12,900 nucleotides of DNA from Pseudomonadota bacterium. Lineage in GTDB: Bacteria > Pseudomonadota > Alphaproteobacteria > Rhizobiales > Devosiaceae. Below, piece after piece: positions 6,501 through 12,900 of this stretch. The notes under the pieces were generated by a model, which was not told the DNA's origin, made no database searches, and was given only the letters and a program-made list of their open reading frames with translations. Each line of letters begins with the position of its first letter. The first letter of the stretch is position 1. The stretch spans positions 1-12,900 of the forward strand of contig JAEYZJ010000242.1 of NCBI GenBank assembly GCA_023430705.1. Direction: 5' to 3'. The position numbers were made by a program, and so were the translations under genes.

Positions 6501-8363
6501 GTGATTGATCCTGTGTTCAAGTGGTTCGAGAGCCGGTTGAATCCCTATCCCAAGGGCGAGCCCGAGCAGCCGCCCAAGGGACTGCTGGCCTTCTGCCTGC
6601 ATTACTCGAAGGGCGCCAAGCGCTGGCTGGTCGCCATGGCGCTGCTCGGCGCGGCGATCGCCATGGGCGAGGTGGCGCTGTTCGGCTTCATGGGCTCGAT
6701 CGTTGACTGGCTGGGTACAGCGGACAAGGCGACGTTCCTCGAGACCGAGGGCTGGAAGCTCTGGCTGATGGGCGCCTTCCTGCTCCTCGGCCTGCCGCTG
6801 CTGCAGCTCATCGACACGCACATCATCCACCAGACGCTGCTGGGCAACTTCCCGCAGCGTATCCGCTGGATGGCGCATCGCTACCTGCTCCGGCAGTCGA
6901 TGAGCTACTTCCAGGACGAGTTCGCCGGCCGCATCGGCGCCAAGCTGATGCAGACCGCGCTCGCCGTGCGCGAAGTGGTGATGAAGCTGCTCGACGTGAC
7001 GATCTTCGTGGTCGTCTACTTCGCCGGCGCCGTGGTGCTGGCGGCGATGAGCGATCTCTGGCTGGCCGTGCCGTTCATCGTCTGGCTCGTCGCCTATGTG
7101 GCTCTGCTCTGGTACTTCATTCCGCGCCTGGGCAAGATCTCGGAGCGCCAGGCCGACGCGCGCTCGCTGATGACCGGCCGCATCGTCGACAGCTACACCA
7201 ACATCGCGACCGTCAAGCTCTTCTCGCACAGCCACCGCGAGGAGGATTACGCGCACGAGGCGATGGACCAGTTCATGGGCACCGTGCATCGGCAGATGCG
7301 CTTGGTGACCTACCTGCAGGTGATCATCACCACGATGAACTGCCTGCTGCTGGCCGCGGTGGTCGCCATAGGCATCGCGCTCTGGCTGAACGGCAACATG
7401 ACCGCGGGGGCCATCGCGGTCGCCGCGGCGCTGGTGCTGCGCTTCCAGGGCATGAGCCAGTGGGTGATGTGGGAGATGTCGGCGCTGTTCGAGAACATCG
7501 GTGTCGTCCGCGACGGCATCAACTCGATCTCGCTGCCGCGGGTGGTGGCCGACCAGCCGGACGCCAGGCCGCTCGGTCCGGTGAAGGGCGACATCCGCTT
7601 CGACGACGTCAGCTTCCACTACGGCAAGGAGTCGGGCGTCATCGAGCACCTCGACCTCGCGATCCGGTCCGGCGAGAAGATCGGCCTCGTCGGCCGCTCC
7701 GGCGCCGGCAAGTCGACCATCGTGAACTTGCTGCTCCGCTTCTACGACCGCGAGGGCGGGGTGATCTCGATCGACGGGACCGACATCGCCACCGTGCGGC
7801 AGGACACGCTGCGCGAACAGATCGGCGTCGTAACGCAGGACACCTCGCTGCTTCACCGCTCGGTGCGCGAGAACATCATGTATGGCCGCCCTGACGCCAC
7901 CGAGGAGGAGATGCTGGCCGCGGCGCGGCTCGCCGAGGCCGACGACTTCATCAAGACGCTGGCCGACCCCAAGGGCCGCACGGGCTACGACGCCCATGTC
8001 GGCGAGCGCGGGGTCAAGCTCTCGGGCGGCCAGCGCCAGCGCATCGCGATTGCCCGCGTGCTGCTCAAGAACGCCCCGATCCTCGTCCTCGACGAGGCGA
8101 CCTCTGCCCTCGACAGCGAGGTCGAGGCGGCGATCCAGAGCCAGCTCAACCGGCTGATGGAGGGAAAGACCGTGATCGCCATCGCGCACCGGCTTTCGAC
8201 CATCGCCGCCATGGACCGGCTCGTCGTGCTGGAAGCGGGCAGGATCATCGAGCAGGGCACACATGCCGAGCTCATCGCCCTCAACGGCACCTATGCACGG
8301 CTCTGGAATCGCCAGTCCGGCGGGTTCCTCGAGGCGGATGCCCAGGAAGAAGCGGCGGAGTGA
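6501..8363 (+). CDS. ABC exporter half-transporter (fused permease-ATPase), first of a pair
   Basis: A 620-residue inner-membrane exporter subunit with a type IV transmembrane domain fused to an ATPase. Six likely helices lie near residues 42-66, 86-106, 163-183, 186-207, 271-296 and 303-323. The nucleotide-binding domain has Walker A GRSGAGKST (398-406), Q-loop VTQDTS, signature LSGGQRQR (507-514), Walker B VLDEATSALD with Asp531 and catalytic Glu532, and the H-loop histidine His563 in AHRLST. All catalytic residues are present, so the site should hydrolyse ATP. GTG 6501 is the start: GAGGGAG sits six bases upstream and the next Met is 44 residues on, inside the first helix. The substrate cannot be read from sequence; the fold is shared by drug, lipid and peptide exporters. 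The SoxR-like promoter upstream suggests export of redox-active or toxic compounds. It is paralogous to the next gene, and the shared opening (WFxSR near residues 8-12) argues for a common complex. Confidence 0.93.
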   Translation: MIDPVFKWFESRLNPYPKGEPEQPPKGLLAFCLHYSKGAKRWLVAMALLGAAIAMGEVALFGFMGSIVDWLGTADKATFLETEGWKLWLMGAFLLLGLPLLQLIDTHIIHQTLLGNFPQRIRWMAHRYLLRQSMSYFQDEFAGRIGAKLMQTALAVREVVMKLLDVTIFVVVYFAGAVVLAAMSDLWLAVPFIVWLVAYVALLWYFIPRLGKISERQADARSLMTGRIVDSYTNIATVKLFSHSHREEDYAHEAMDQFMGTVHRQMRLVTYLQVIITTMNCLLLAAVVAIGIALWLNGNMTAGAIAVAAALVLRFQGMSQWVMWEMSALFENIGVVRDGINSISLPRVVADQPDARPLGPVKGDIRFDDVSFHYGKESGVIEHLDLAIRSGEKIGLVGRSGAGKSTIVNLLLRFYDREGGVISIDGTDIATVRQDTLREQIGVVTQDTSLLHRSVRENIMYGRPDATEEEMLAAARLAEADDFIKTLADPKGRTGYDAHVGERGVKLSGGQRQRIAIARVLLKNAPILVLDEATSALDSEVEAAIQSQLNRLMEGKTVIAIAHRLSTIAAMDRLVVLEAGRIIEQGTHAELIALNGTYARLWNRQSGGFLEADAQEEAAE

Positions 8364-8485
8364 TGATCACAGGGGTTCAGCACCCGTCGTCCACTCTCCC
8401 CCTCGCGGGGAGAGTTGGGGAGGGGGACGCCACGCCCTACCCATTCTAGAGAGACTGCACATCAACCATCCCGAGGAGGGGACAG
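8364..8485. repeat. Inter-transporter spacer with GC-rich hairpin
   Basis: Between the first transporter and the small ORF there is a perfect 9-bp stem, ACTCTCCCC (8393-8401) with GGGGAGAGT (8407-8415), around a 5-base loop, followed by more G-rich sequence to 8429. The stem shares the CTCTCCCC/GGGGAGA core with the hairpin at 3503-3542, so both look like copies of one short dispersed palindrome. It could weaken read-through from the first transporter, but no T-tract follows. The last bases (8473-8481) are the small ORF's ribosome site. Confidence 0.6.
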
Positions 8486-8584
8486 ATGGATACGCCCAAC
8501 AGCATCAATCAGGTCCACATGACGGCAACCAAATCGCCGCGCTCGAAACCGAAACGAAAAACCATCCGCAGAGCCCTGACCTGA
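8486..8584 (+). CDS. Small basic ORF (32 aa), candidate leader peptide of the second transporter
   Basis: Unrecognised small ORF. ATG 8486 is preceded by GAGGAGGGG (8473-8481), giving AGGAGG six bases before the start, the best Shine-Dalgarno of the plus strand in this window. The peptide opens MDTPNSINQVHMTATK and ends RKTIRRALT before TGA (8582-8584). Eight of the last seventeen residues are Lys or Arg and the only acidic residue is Asp2. It has no hydrophobic stretch, so it is not a membrane peptide or signal sequence. Its stop codon lies inside a hairpin (8571-8606) that ends 17 bases before the second transporter gene, whose own ribosome site is weak. This geometry suggests a regulatory leader whose translation opens the downstream start; a free-standing small protein is the alternative. 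Expression is unproven. Confidence 0.5.
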   Translation: MDTPNSINQVHMTATKSPRSKPKRKTIRRALT

Positions 8585-8606
8585 CTTCGACAGTCGGAAA
8601 GGGCTC
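8571..8606 (+). promoter_or_regulatory. Hairpin across the small ORF stop, before the second transporter
   Basis: GAGCCCT (8571-8577) pairs perfectly with AGGGCTC (8600-8606). A small inner pair GACT/AGTC (8583-8586 and 8592-8595) can stack in the 22-base loop. The 5' arm is the last codons of the small ORF and the loop holds its TGA. A ribosome finishing that ORF would melt the stem and expose the region just before the transporter start at 8624. No U-tract follows, so control of translation fits better than transcription termination. The mechanism is inferred. Confidence 0.45.
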
Positions 8607-8623
8607 GGATCAATGAGTTCAAA

Positions 8624-10495
8624 ATGCTCAACCGAGTCTTGGCCTGGTTCGACAGCCGCTACAAACCCGTAGGGCTGGCCGAAAACACGGAACCCCCTTC
8701 CGGGGTTACGAAATTCACCTTCTACTTCATCAACCAGTTCAAGGCGGCGTTCGCGTTCCGCATGGCGCTGGTTGCCGTCGGCTCGATCGCCGACGCGATG
8801 ATGCCGATCTTCGTCGGCGTCGTCGTCGGACTGCTCGCCACCACCCCGCCGGGGCAGATGTTCGAGCTGCACTGGCAGACTTTCCTGCTGATGATCCTCG
8901 TCATCGCGGTGATCCGCCCGATCACGTTCCTGCTCGACACGCTGATCCGCAACCACTCGATCGTCCCCAACCTCGTCGACCTCGTCCGCTGGCAGAGCCA
9001 CTGGCACGTGATCCGGCAGAACTGGAGCTACTTCCAGAACGACTTCGCCGGGCGCATCGCCAACAAGATCATCCAGGCCGGGGACTCGATCGAGACCTCG
9101 ATCAACATGACGATCGACGCCGTCTGGTATGCCGGCATCTTCGTCATCGTCGCGGTGGTGGTGCTGGCCGGGCTCGACTGGGTGCTGCTCGTGCCCGTCG
9201 CCGTCTGGCTGATCCTCTACGGCATCCTCTTCACCATCGTAATGCCGCTCATCGCCAAGCACTCCGAGGACCTCTCGGAAGCCAAGTCGGTGATGACCGG
9301 CCGCATCGTCGACAGCTACACCAACATCCACACGCTGAAGACGTTCTCGACCGATGGGCATGAGGACGCCTACGTGGCGGAGTCGGTGACCGACCATGCG
9401 GTCGAGTTCCGCAAGCTCATGCGGGTGTTCACCTACATGTGGTCGACGCTGTTTCTGCTCAACGCGGGCCTCGTGATCTCGATCGCCTGGATCGCGCTGG
9501 CGGCCTGGAACGCAGGCACGATGAACGCCGCCGCGGTGGCAACGGCCATTCCCTTCGCGCTCCAGATCATGAACATGTCGGGCTGGATTCTCGACGTGGG
9601 GTCCAACATCTTCCGCCAGATCGGCACCACGCGGGACTCGATGATCACCATTGCCCAGCCGATCGGGATGCTCGACAAGCCCGGCGCGCCCAAGCTGGCG
9701 GTGACGGAAGGGGGCATCGACTTCAACGATGTCAGCTTCAACTACTGGCGCGGCAAGGAAGGCACGGTCATCGAGGGCTTCAACCTCCGGATCAGGCCGG
9801 GGGAGAAGGTCGGCCTCGTCGGCCGCTCGGGGGCCGGCAAGTCGACCCTCGTCAACCTGATGCTTCGTCTCTTCGACGTTGAATCGGGCTCGATCCGGAT
9901 CGACGGGCAGGATGTTCGCGACGTGACGCAGGAAAGCGTGCGCGCCGCGATCGGCCTCGTCAGCCAGGACACGTCGCTGCTGCATCGCTCGGTGCGCGAG
10001 AACATCAAGTACGGCCGCCACGACGCGACCGACGAGGAGATGATCCGCGCCGCCCAGCAGGCAAGGGTGGCGGAGGTGATCGAGGGCCTCGTCGATCCCA
10101 AGGGCAACCGCGGTTACGACGCCCATGTCGGCGAGCGTGGCGTCAAGCTCTCGGGTGGCCAGCGCCAGCGCGTCGCCATTGCCCGCGTGCTGCTGAAGAA
10201 CGCACCGATCCTCGTCCTCGATGAAGCGACCTCGGCGCTCGACAGCGAGGTCGAGGCGGCGATCCAGGAGCAGCTGGTGTCCCTGATGCAGGGCAAGACC
10301 GTGATCGCGATCGCGCACCGGCTCTCGACCATCGCGGCCATGGACCGGCTGGTCGTGCTGGAAAAGGGCCAGATCGTGGAGCAGGGCACGCATGCCGAAC
10401 TGCTGGCCAGCGGCGGACACTATGCCCAGCTCTGGGAACGGCAGTCGGGCGGCTTCCTCGACATGAAGAGCGGCGACGCGGAAGCCGCCGAATGA
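8624..10495 (+). CDS. ABC exporter half-transporter (fused permease-ATPase), second of a pair
   Basis: A 623-residue inner-membrane exporter subunit, paralogous to the preceding one over its whole length. Six likely helices lie near residues 46-70, 85-106, 167-183, 186-209, 271-295 and 303-325. The ATPase has Walker A GRSGAGKST (400-408), Q-loop VSQDTS, signature LSGGQRQR (509-516), Walker B VLDEATSALD with Asp533 and Glu534, and His565 in AHRLST. Both partners thus have canonical sites, unlike many heterodimeric exporters that carry one degenerate site. ATG 8624 is the only possible nearby start, as a stop (8582-8584) closes the frame upstream, yet the bases before it contain no convincing Shine-Dalgarno. 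Translation may therefore depend on the small ORF and hairpin just upstream. Segment MTGRIVDSYTNI (residues 224-235) is identical in both proteins and nearly identical in DNA, consistent with duplication. The substrate is unknown. Confidence 0.93.
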   Translation: MLNRVLAWFDSRYKPVGLAENTEPPSGVTKFTFYFINQFKAAFAFRMALVAVGSIADAMMPIFVGVVVGLLATTPPGQMFELHWQTFLLMILVIAVIRPITFLLDTLIRNHSIVPNLVDLVRWQSHWHVIRQNWSYFQNDFAGRIANKIIQAGDSIETSINMTIDAVWYAGIFVIVAVVVLAGLDWVLLVPVAVWLILYGILFTIVMPLIAKHSEDLSEAKSVMTGRIVDSYTNIHTLKTFSTDGHEDAYVAESVTDHAVEFRKLMRVFTYMWSTLFLLNAGLVISIAWIALAAWNAGTMNAAAVATAIPFALQIMNMSGWILDVGSNIFRQIGTTRDSMITIAQPIGMLDKPGAPKLAVTEGGIDFNDVSFNYWRGKEGTVIEGFNLRIRPGEKVGLVGRSGAGKSTLVNLMLRLFDVESGSIRIDGQDVRDVTQESVRAAIGLVSQDTSLLHRSVRENIKYGRHDATDEEMIRAAQQARVAEVIEGLVDPKGNRGYDAHVGERGVKLSGGQRQRVAIARVLLKNAPILVLDEATSALDSEVEAAIQEQLVSLMQGKTVIAIAHRLSTIAAMDRLVVLEKGQIVEQGTHAELLASGGHYAQLWERQSGGFLDMKSGDAEAAE

Positions 10496-10501
10496 TCCAG
10501 G

Positions 10502-10522
10502 GGGCGGGCCGATGGTCCGCCC
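10502..10522 (+). terminator. Terminator-like hairpin after the second transporter
   Basis: GGGCGGGCC (10502-10510) pairs with GGTCCGCCC (10514-10522), nine pairs including one G-U, around the loop GAT. It begins seven bases past the transporter stop and is followed by TTCCTCCTAAT, a modest T/C-rich tail. It probably ends the exporter transcript, so the next gene should have its own promoter between about 10523 and 10600, where I could not choose boxes with confidence (TATATG at 10538-10543 is a possible -10). Confidence 0.65.
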
Positions 10523-10614
10523 TTCCTCCTAATGACTATATGGCTCCGGGGCCACCCGGTATGAAACTGATCGCGAGTTCGAATCGGGGCTCGGACTAGA
10601 ACAGGACCAACAAC

Positions 10615-11502
10615 TTGACCAAACTGTTTTCGAGCGTCGCTGTCGGTGCGCTCATCCTTTCATCGACAGCCGCTTTTGCCGCGGAGTCAGCCAGTTCCCT
10701 CGCCGGCGTAATTGAAGTCGGTGGCCTGGTCCTGAACTCCGCCGAGCATGACGATGACGGCCTTCAGTACGAGACGACCCTCGGCGGCGCCTACGCCTCG
10801 TTCGCTCTGTGGGGCAATATCGACAAGGCCCGTATCGGCTTTGACGGCCATATCGCCGGCCTGGTGTTCGACGATACCGCCGAAAACAATAGCCTGACAC
10901 CGCGTGGTGTCGGTGTGTTCGGCGCTCACGTTGGCACCGATGTCGATAACGCCTATGTCGGCGTTTTCGGCGCGGCGGGGATTTACTCCGACTACTCCAA
11001 CGACAAGCTCCTTGGGGGATATGCGGCGGGCGTCGAAGGCCTGGTGCGGCTGGACCAGGTGAGCCTGTTCGGCAAGCTGGGCTACGCCTACGCGCCCTCC
11101 GAAGACTACGAGCCGGATGACGACGACTACGAAGGTTTCATCGGGCCGTTCGTCGAGGCCGGGCTGGTCTTCGCGGTCTCCGACGACCTCGCCCTGATGG
11201 CTGCTGGCGGCTTTGGCTACAGCGCGAACTTCGATTCCACCGACGAGCCGGGCACCTACGCCACCGTTGGCGCCAAGCTCGCCTACCGCCTGCCGACCGA
11301 ACTCAACCTCAACCTCGTTGCATCCTACGACGCGTATCGCGTGCTGATGGACGGCGAAGACGACGACGAGGCGGTCGAGCACACGGTCAAGTTCGGCCTG
11401 TCGATCCCGTTCGGCGCTGGTGGCACCGCTGCCGATGCGCTGAATCCGCTGGCGACCACCACCACGCCGTTCCGCGCCGGCTATCACTCCGACTCGCTGT
11501 AA
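10615..11502 (+). CDS. Secreted, probably outer-membrane beta-barrel protein with acidic loops
   Basis: A 295-residue exported protein. The start is TTG 10615: AGGA lies about nine bases upstream, an in-frame stop closes the frame just before it (bases 10597-10599), and reading from there gives a textbook signal peptide, MTKLFSSVAVGALILSSTAAFA, probably cut after residue 22. The mature part is rich in Gly, Ala, Tyr and alternating hydrophobic strands (YASFALWGN, AYVGVFGAAGIYSDYS, SLFGKLGYAYAPS, LNLNLVASYDAYRVL), as in small porin-like barrels. Three turns are strikingly acidic, around residues 44-53, 164-174 and 246-256, which could bind cations or face the outside. The C-terminus is not the usual terminal Phe/Trp strand but a Thr- and Gly-containing tail, so membrane insertion is likely, not certain. 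I do not recognise a specific family. A link with the exporter upstream is possible, but the hairpin between them argues for separate transcription. Confidence 0.72.
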   Translation: MTKLFSSVAVGALILSSTAAFAAESASSLAGVIEVGGLVLNSAEHDDDGLQYETTLGGAYASFALWGNIDKARIGFDGHIAGLVFDDTAENNSLTPRGVGVFGAHVGTDVDNAYVGVFGAAGIYSDYSNDKLLGGYAAGVEGLVRLDQVSLFGKLGYAYAPSEDYEPDDDDYEGFIGPFVEAGLVFAVSDDLALMAAGGFGYSANFDSTDEPGTYATVGAKLAYRLPTELNLNLVASYDAYRVLMDGEDDDEAVEHTVKFGLSIPFGAGGTAADALNPLATTTTPFRAGYHSDSL

Positions 11503-11512
11503 CGGATGATAT

Positions 11513-11537
11513 TCCGGGGGACGAGACGTCCCCCGGA
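11513..11537. terminator. Symmetrical hairpin between convergent genes, probable bidirectional terminator
   Basis: TCCGGGGGAC (11513-11522) pairs perfectly with GTCCCCCGGA (11528-11537); one more G-C pair closes the loop to three bases. It sits ten bases past the barrel gene stop and four bases past the TetR gene stop on the other strand, the expected place for a shared terminator. T-tracts are poor on both sides (AATAT on the minus strand), so the call rests on stem strength and position. Confidence 0.7.
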
Positions 11538-11540
11538 TCG

Positions 11541-12098
11541 TCAGCCGATGGCCTTGAGGATCGTCTCGAGTCCGGTCTCGAACGCATCGTCGACGTCGCC
11601 GCCCAGATTGAAGGCGCTGCCGATCTCCATCAGTACGAAGCCGTGGAGGAAGGGCACGATGGTGCGGGATTCGGTAAGGACGCGCGCCTCGGCGATCCGG
11701 GCCTCGCGCAGTTCCTCGAACAGCGGCTGTGCCGCGTGAAGACAGGCCGCGCGGATGTCCGGATCAACGAACGCGTTGCCCGAGTAGATCACCCGGTAGC
11801 GGTTGGGCTTTGCCTTGCCCCAGGCCCGATAGGCGCGGGCCATCGCTTTCAGCCGGGCCTTCGGGCTATCGCCCCGCGTCTCGCGCCGCAGGTGCGCCTC
11901 GAGTTCGCCGAGCAGTTCGATCTCGACGGCCTTCAGCACCGCCGCCCGGTCGGCGAAGTGCTTGTAGAGCGAGGGCGTCTTGATCCCGGCCTTGCCGGCG
12001 AGCGCGCCCAGCGTGAGCGCGTCGGGCCCCGTCTGCTCGACGAGGCCCCGGGCGATGGAAACCAGTTCCGGTCGCGATGTCTTAGCCGGCGTTGGCAA
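11541..12098 (-). CDS. TetR/AcrR-family transcriptional regulator
   Basis: A 185-residue one-component repressor. The N-terminal DNA-binding helix-turn-helix is at about residues 28-49, LTLGALAGKAGIKTPSLYKHF, with the typical Tyr-Lys-His-Phe end. The C-terminal ligand and dimer domain (residues 60-185) contains ARAYRAWGKAKPNRYRVIYSG, resembling the WHG-type C-terminal domains of this family. The best start is TTG 12098, with AAGAAGG nine bases upstream; no ATG or GTG lies earlier in the helix-turn-helix domain. This start lies inside the end of the DUF4260 gene (17-bp overlap), so the two are translated from one message and probably coupled. The regulator likely controls its own operon and perhaps the divergent beta-mannosidase gene. 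The ligand is unknown. Confidence 0.92.
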   Translation of the reverse strand: MPTPAKTSRPELVSIARGLVEQTGPDALTLGALAGKAGIKTPSLYKHFADRAAVLKAVEIELLGELEAHLRRETRGDSPKARLKAMARAYRAWGKAKPNRYRVIYSGNAFVDPDIRAACLHAAQPLFEELREARIAEARVLTESRTIVPFLHGFVLMEIGSAFNLGGDVDDAFETGLETILKAIG

Positions 12099-12495
12099 TC
12101 TTGTCGGCCTTCTTTCCGCTCATGCGGCCCAGATGCGTATCCTTGAAGCTGGCCGGATACTTGAGCCCGAAGCCGAGGGCACGGTCCATGCCGATATGCG
12201 CGATCCAGACCAGCGCGACGGGCACCAGCCAGTCGACGCCGCCGAACCAGCCGATGGCGCCGAGCACCGCCGGCAGCGCGTAGGTGTGGACGAGGTTGTA
12301 GACCCGCGCCCCCGTCTTCTCTCCGGCCGAATAGGCGAGGAAACTGAGGTCCGGGGCAAGCAGCAGCAGGGCAAAGAGCCACCAGTTGCCGCCCGCGAGC
12401 CCGTACGCGGTGACGGCGCCGGCAAGGATGACGGCGTTCTCGACACGCAGCAGGGTGGTGACGGAGCGGGGAGGAAAGCCGGCGGTGCTGGTCAT
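12082..12495 (-). CDS. DUF4260 family small membrane protein
   Basis: A 137-residue integral membrane protein of the DUF4260 family, function unknown. About four helices are visible (near residues 20-34, 37-55, 72-84 and 88-101). The family hallmarks are present: APDLSFLAYSAG (47-58), YNLVHTYALP (66-75) and WIAHIGMDRALGFGLKY (97-113) followed by FKDTHLG (117-123). The conserved charged and histidine residues, Asp49, His70, His100, Asp104 and His121, lie at or near helix ends, as if binding a metal or forming an active site; that reading is mine. ATG 12495 is clear, with AAGGAGG six bases upstream. Its 3' end overlaps the TetR gene, so this is the first gene of a two-gene unit. Regulator and membrane protein probably answer the same signal. 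Confidence 0.93.
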   Translation of the reverse strand: MTSTAGFPPRSVTTLLRVENAVILAGAVTAYGLAGGNWWLFALLLLAPDLSFLAYSAGEKTGARVYNLVHTYALPAVLGAIGWFGGVDWLVPVALVWIAHIGMDRALGFGLKYPASFKDTHLGRMSGKKADKIANAG

Positions 12496-12621
12496 TTCAA
12501 GCCTCCTTGGCTAATTGAGTTAGGCATCATAGCTAATAACGATAGCTGACCGAGTCAAGGGCCCTGCTTTCCAACCCGCGCGGCCCCCGGTAAAACGCGA
12601 GGTGACCTGACGGGAAACATC
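12496..12621. promoter_or_regulatory. Divergent promoter region, DUF4260-tetR versus beta-mannosidase, with repeated half-sites
   Basis: This 126-bp spacer must promote both sides. On the minus strand TTGACT (12554-12559) is a good -35 for the DUF4260-tetR unit, with TAGCTA a weak -10 after 17 bases. On the plus strand TTGAGT (12515-12520), 17 bases and AACGAT is a weak candidate. Between them lie CTAA (12511-12514), TTAG (12520-12523) and CTAA (12533-12536), forming overlapping inverted repeats, plus a direct repeat ATAGCT-N7-ATAGCT. These are plausible TetR-regulator operators. All assignments other than the bases themselves are inference. Confidence 0.45.
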
Positions 12622-12900
12622 ATGGCGACGACCGCGACGACTGCCGACCTGGGTTACAGCGAACTCAGCCTTGCCGGCGAGTTCCAGCTCACCTCGCCGC
12701 GAAAGGGCAAGCTCAGGGCGCCGATCAGCCTGCCCGGTGACGTGCATACGGCGCTGCTGGCTGCCGGGCAGATCCCCGATCCCTATTTCGGCGCGAACGA
12801 GGTCGAGGTCATGTGGGTCAACAAGACCCCCTGGACCATGGAGCGTACCTTCGAGGCGAGCGCAGCCGATATCGACGGCTACCTGACCCTGACGCTCGAG
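12622..12900 (+). CDS. Beta-mannosidase (glycoside hydrolase family 2), N-terminal fragment
   Basis: The first 93 codons of a gene running off the right edge; the family is usually about 800-850 residues. The N-terminal jelly-roll (sugar-binding) domain of GH2 beta-mannosidases is recognisable: LAGEFQLTSP, then LPGDVHTALLAAGQIPDPYFG, NEVEVMWVNKTPWTMERTF. The PGDVH...GxIxDPYFGxNE pattern is typical of this enzyme and not of GH2 beta-galactosidases or glucuronidases. The enzyme releases mannose from the non-reducing end of beta-linked manno-oligosaccharides. The catalytic glutamates lie beyond the window and cannot be checked. No signal peptide is visible, so it is probably cytosolic. ATG 12622 has a weak GGGA about six bases upstream and a better GAGGTGA further off. 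It is divergent from the TetR unit. Confidence 0.9.
   Translation, partial: MATTATTADLGYSELSLAGEFQLTSPRKGKLRAPISLPGDVHTALLAAGQIPDPYFGANEVEVMWVNKTPWTMERTFEASAADIDGYLTLTLE

Noticed and set aside
6326..6508. A 60-codon GTG-started frame running into the first transporter start.
   Set aside because: It spans the SoxR-like promoter and several dyads, has no Shine-Dalgarno and no protein-like composition.
6411..8264. Long minus-strand open frame across the first transporter (617 codons), with a matching one across the second (8462-10420).
   Set aside because: Both are mirror shadows of the paralogous transporter genes; their His/Asp/Arg-rich composition and mutual similarity follow from the coding strand.
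8613..8672. A short frame from ATG 8613 overlapping the start of the second transporter.
   Set aside because: Nineteen codons, only AAAGGG at a long spacing before it, and no features; the upstream 32-codon ORF is far better supported.
12671..12886. A 71-codon plus-strand frame in the right edge.
   Set aside because: It is out of frame with the beta-mannosidase N-terminus, which has clear family motifs across the same bases.
1..12900. Search for CRISPR arrays, tRNA or rRNA genes, insertion sequences, attachment sites and toxin-antitoxin pairs.
   Set aside because: No regularly spaced repeats, no tRNA-like cloverleaf, no transposase or integrase motif and no small divergent toxin-antitoxin pair were seen by eye.

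Overview
The window is a high-GC segment from what looks like an alphaproteobacterium, probably of the order Hyphomicrobiales (Devosia- or rhizobium-like). The pointers are a GlnE / PAS-histidine kinase / aminopeptidase N neighbourhood, a PleC/DivJ-like HisKA sequence, a DUF4260-TetR pair, and short GC-rich intergenic hairpins of the CTCTCCCC...GGGGAGA kind. The taxonomic call is inference from style and neighbours; no rRNA or marker gene is present. I see no tRNA, rRNA, CRISPR array, transposase, integrase or phage gene.

Left part (1-6196), housekeeping and signalling. The window opens inside glnE (plus strand; about the last 680 codons), the bifunctional adenylyltransferase of glutamine synthetase. 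It converges on a soluble PAS-HisKA histidine kinase gene on the minus strand. The two genes share a CTAG tetranucleotide that holds both stop codons. Behind the kinase, on the same strand, lies pepN, a full-length M1 aminopeptidase N with intact GAMEN and HEXXH motifs.

Centre (6197-10495), the most interesting part. A 304-bp spacer carries several dyads and ends in a SoxR-like promoter: TTGACC, an 18-bp CCTCAA-N6-TTGAGG dyad and a 19-bp spacer, placed 33 bp before a GTG-started ABC exporter half-transporter. A second, paralogous half-transporter follows after 260 bp. That gap holds a GC-rich repeat hairpin, an unannotated 32-codon ORF for a very basic peptide behind a near-perfect Shine-Dalgarno, and a hairpin spanning that ORF's stop codon just ahead of the second transporter, whose own ribosome site is poor. 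The two proteins probably form one heterodimeric exporter (or two homodimers). I infer control by a redox- or drug-sensing MerR-family regulator plus translation-dependent control of the second subunit.

Right part (10496-12900). After a terminator-like hairpin comes a TTG-started secreted protein with acidic loops, probably an outer-membrane beta-barrel. A symmetrical hairpin separates it from a minus-strand two-gene unit: a DUF4260 membrane protein followed by an overlapping TetR-family regulator. A 126-bp divergent promoter region then leads to the first 93 codons of a glycoside hydrolase family 2 beta-mannosidase, cut off by the window end.
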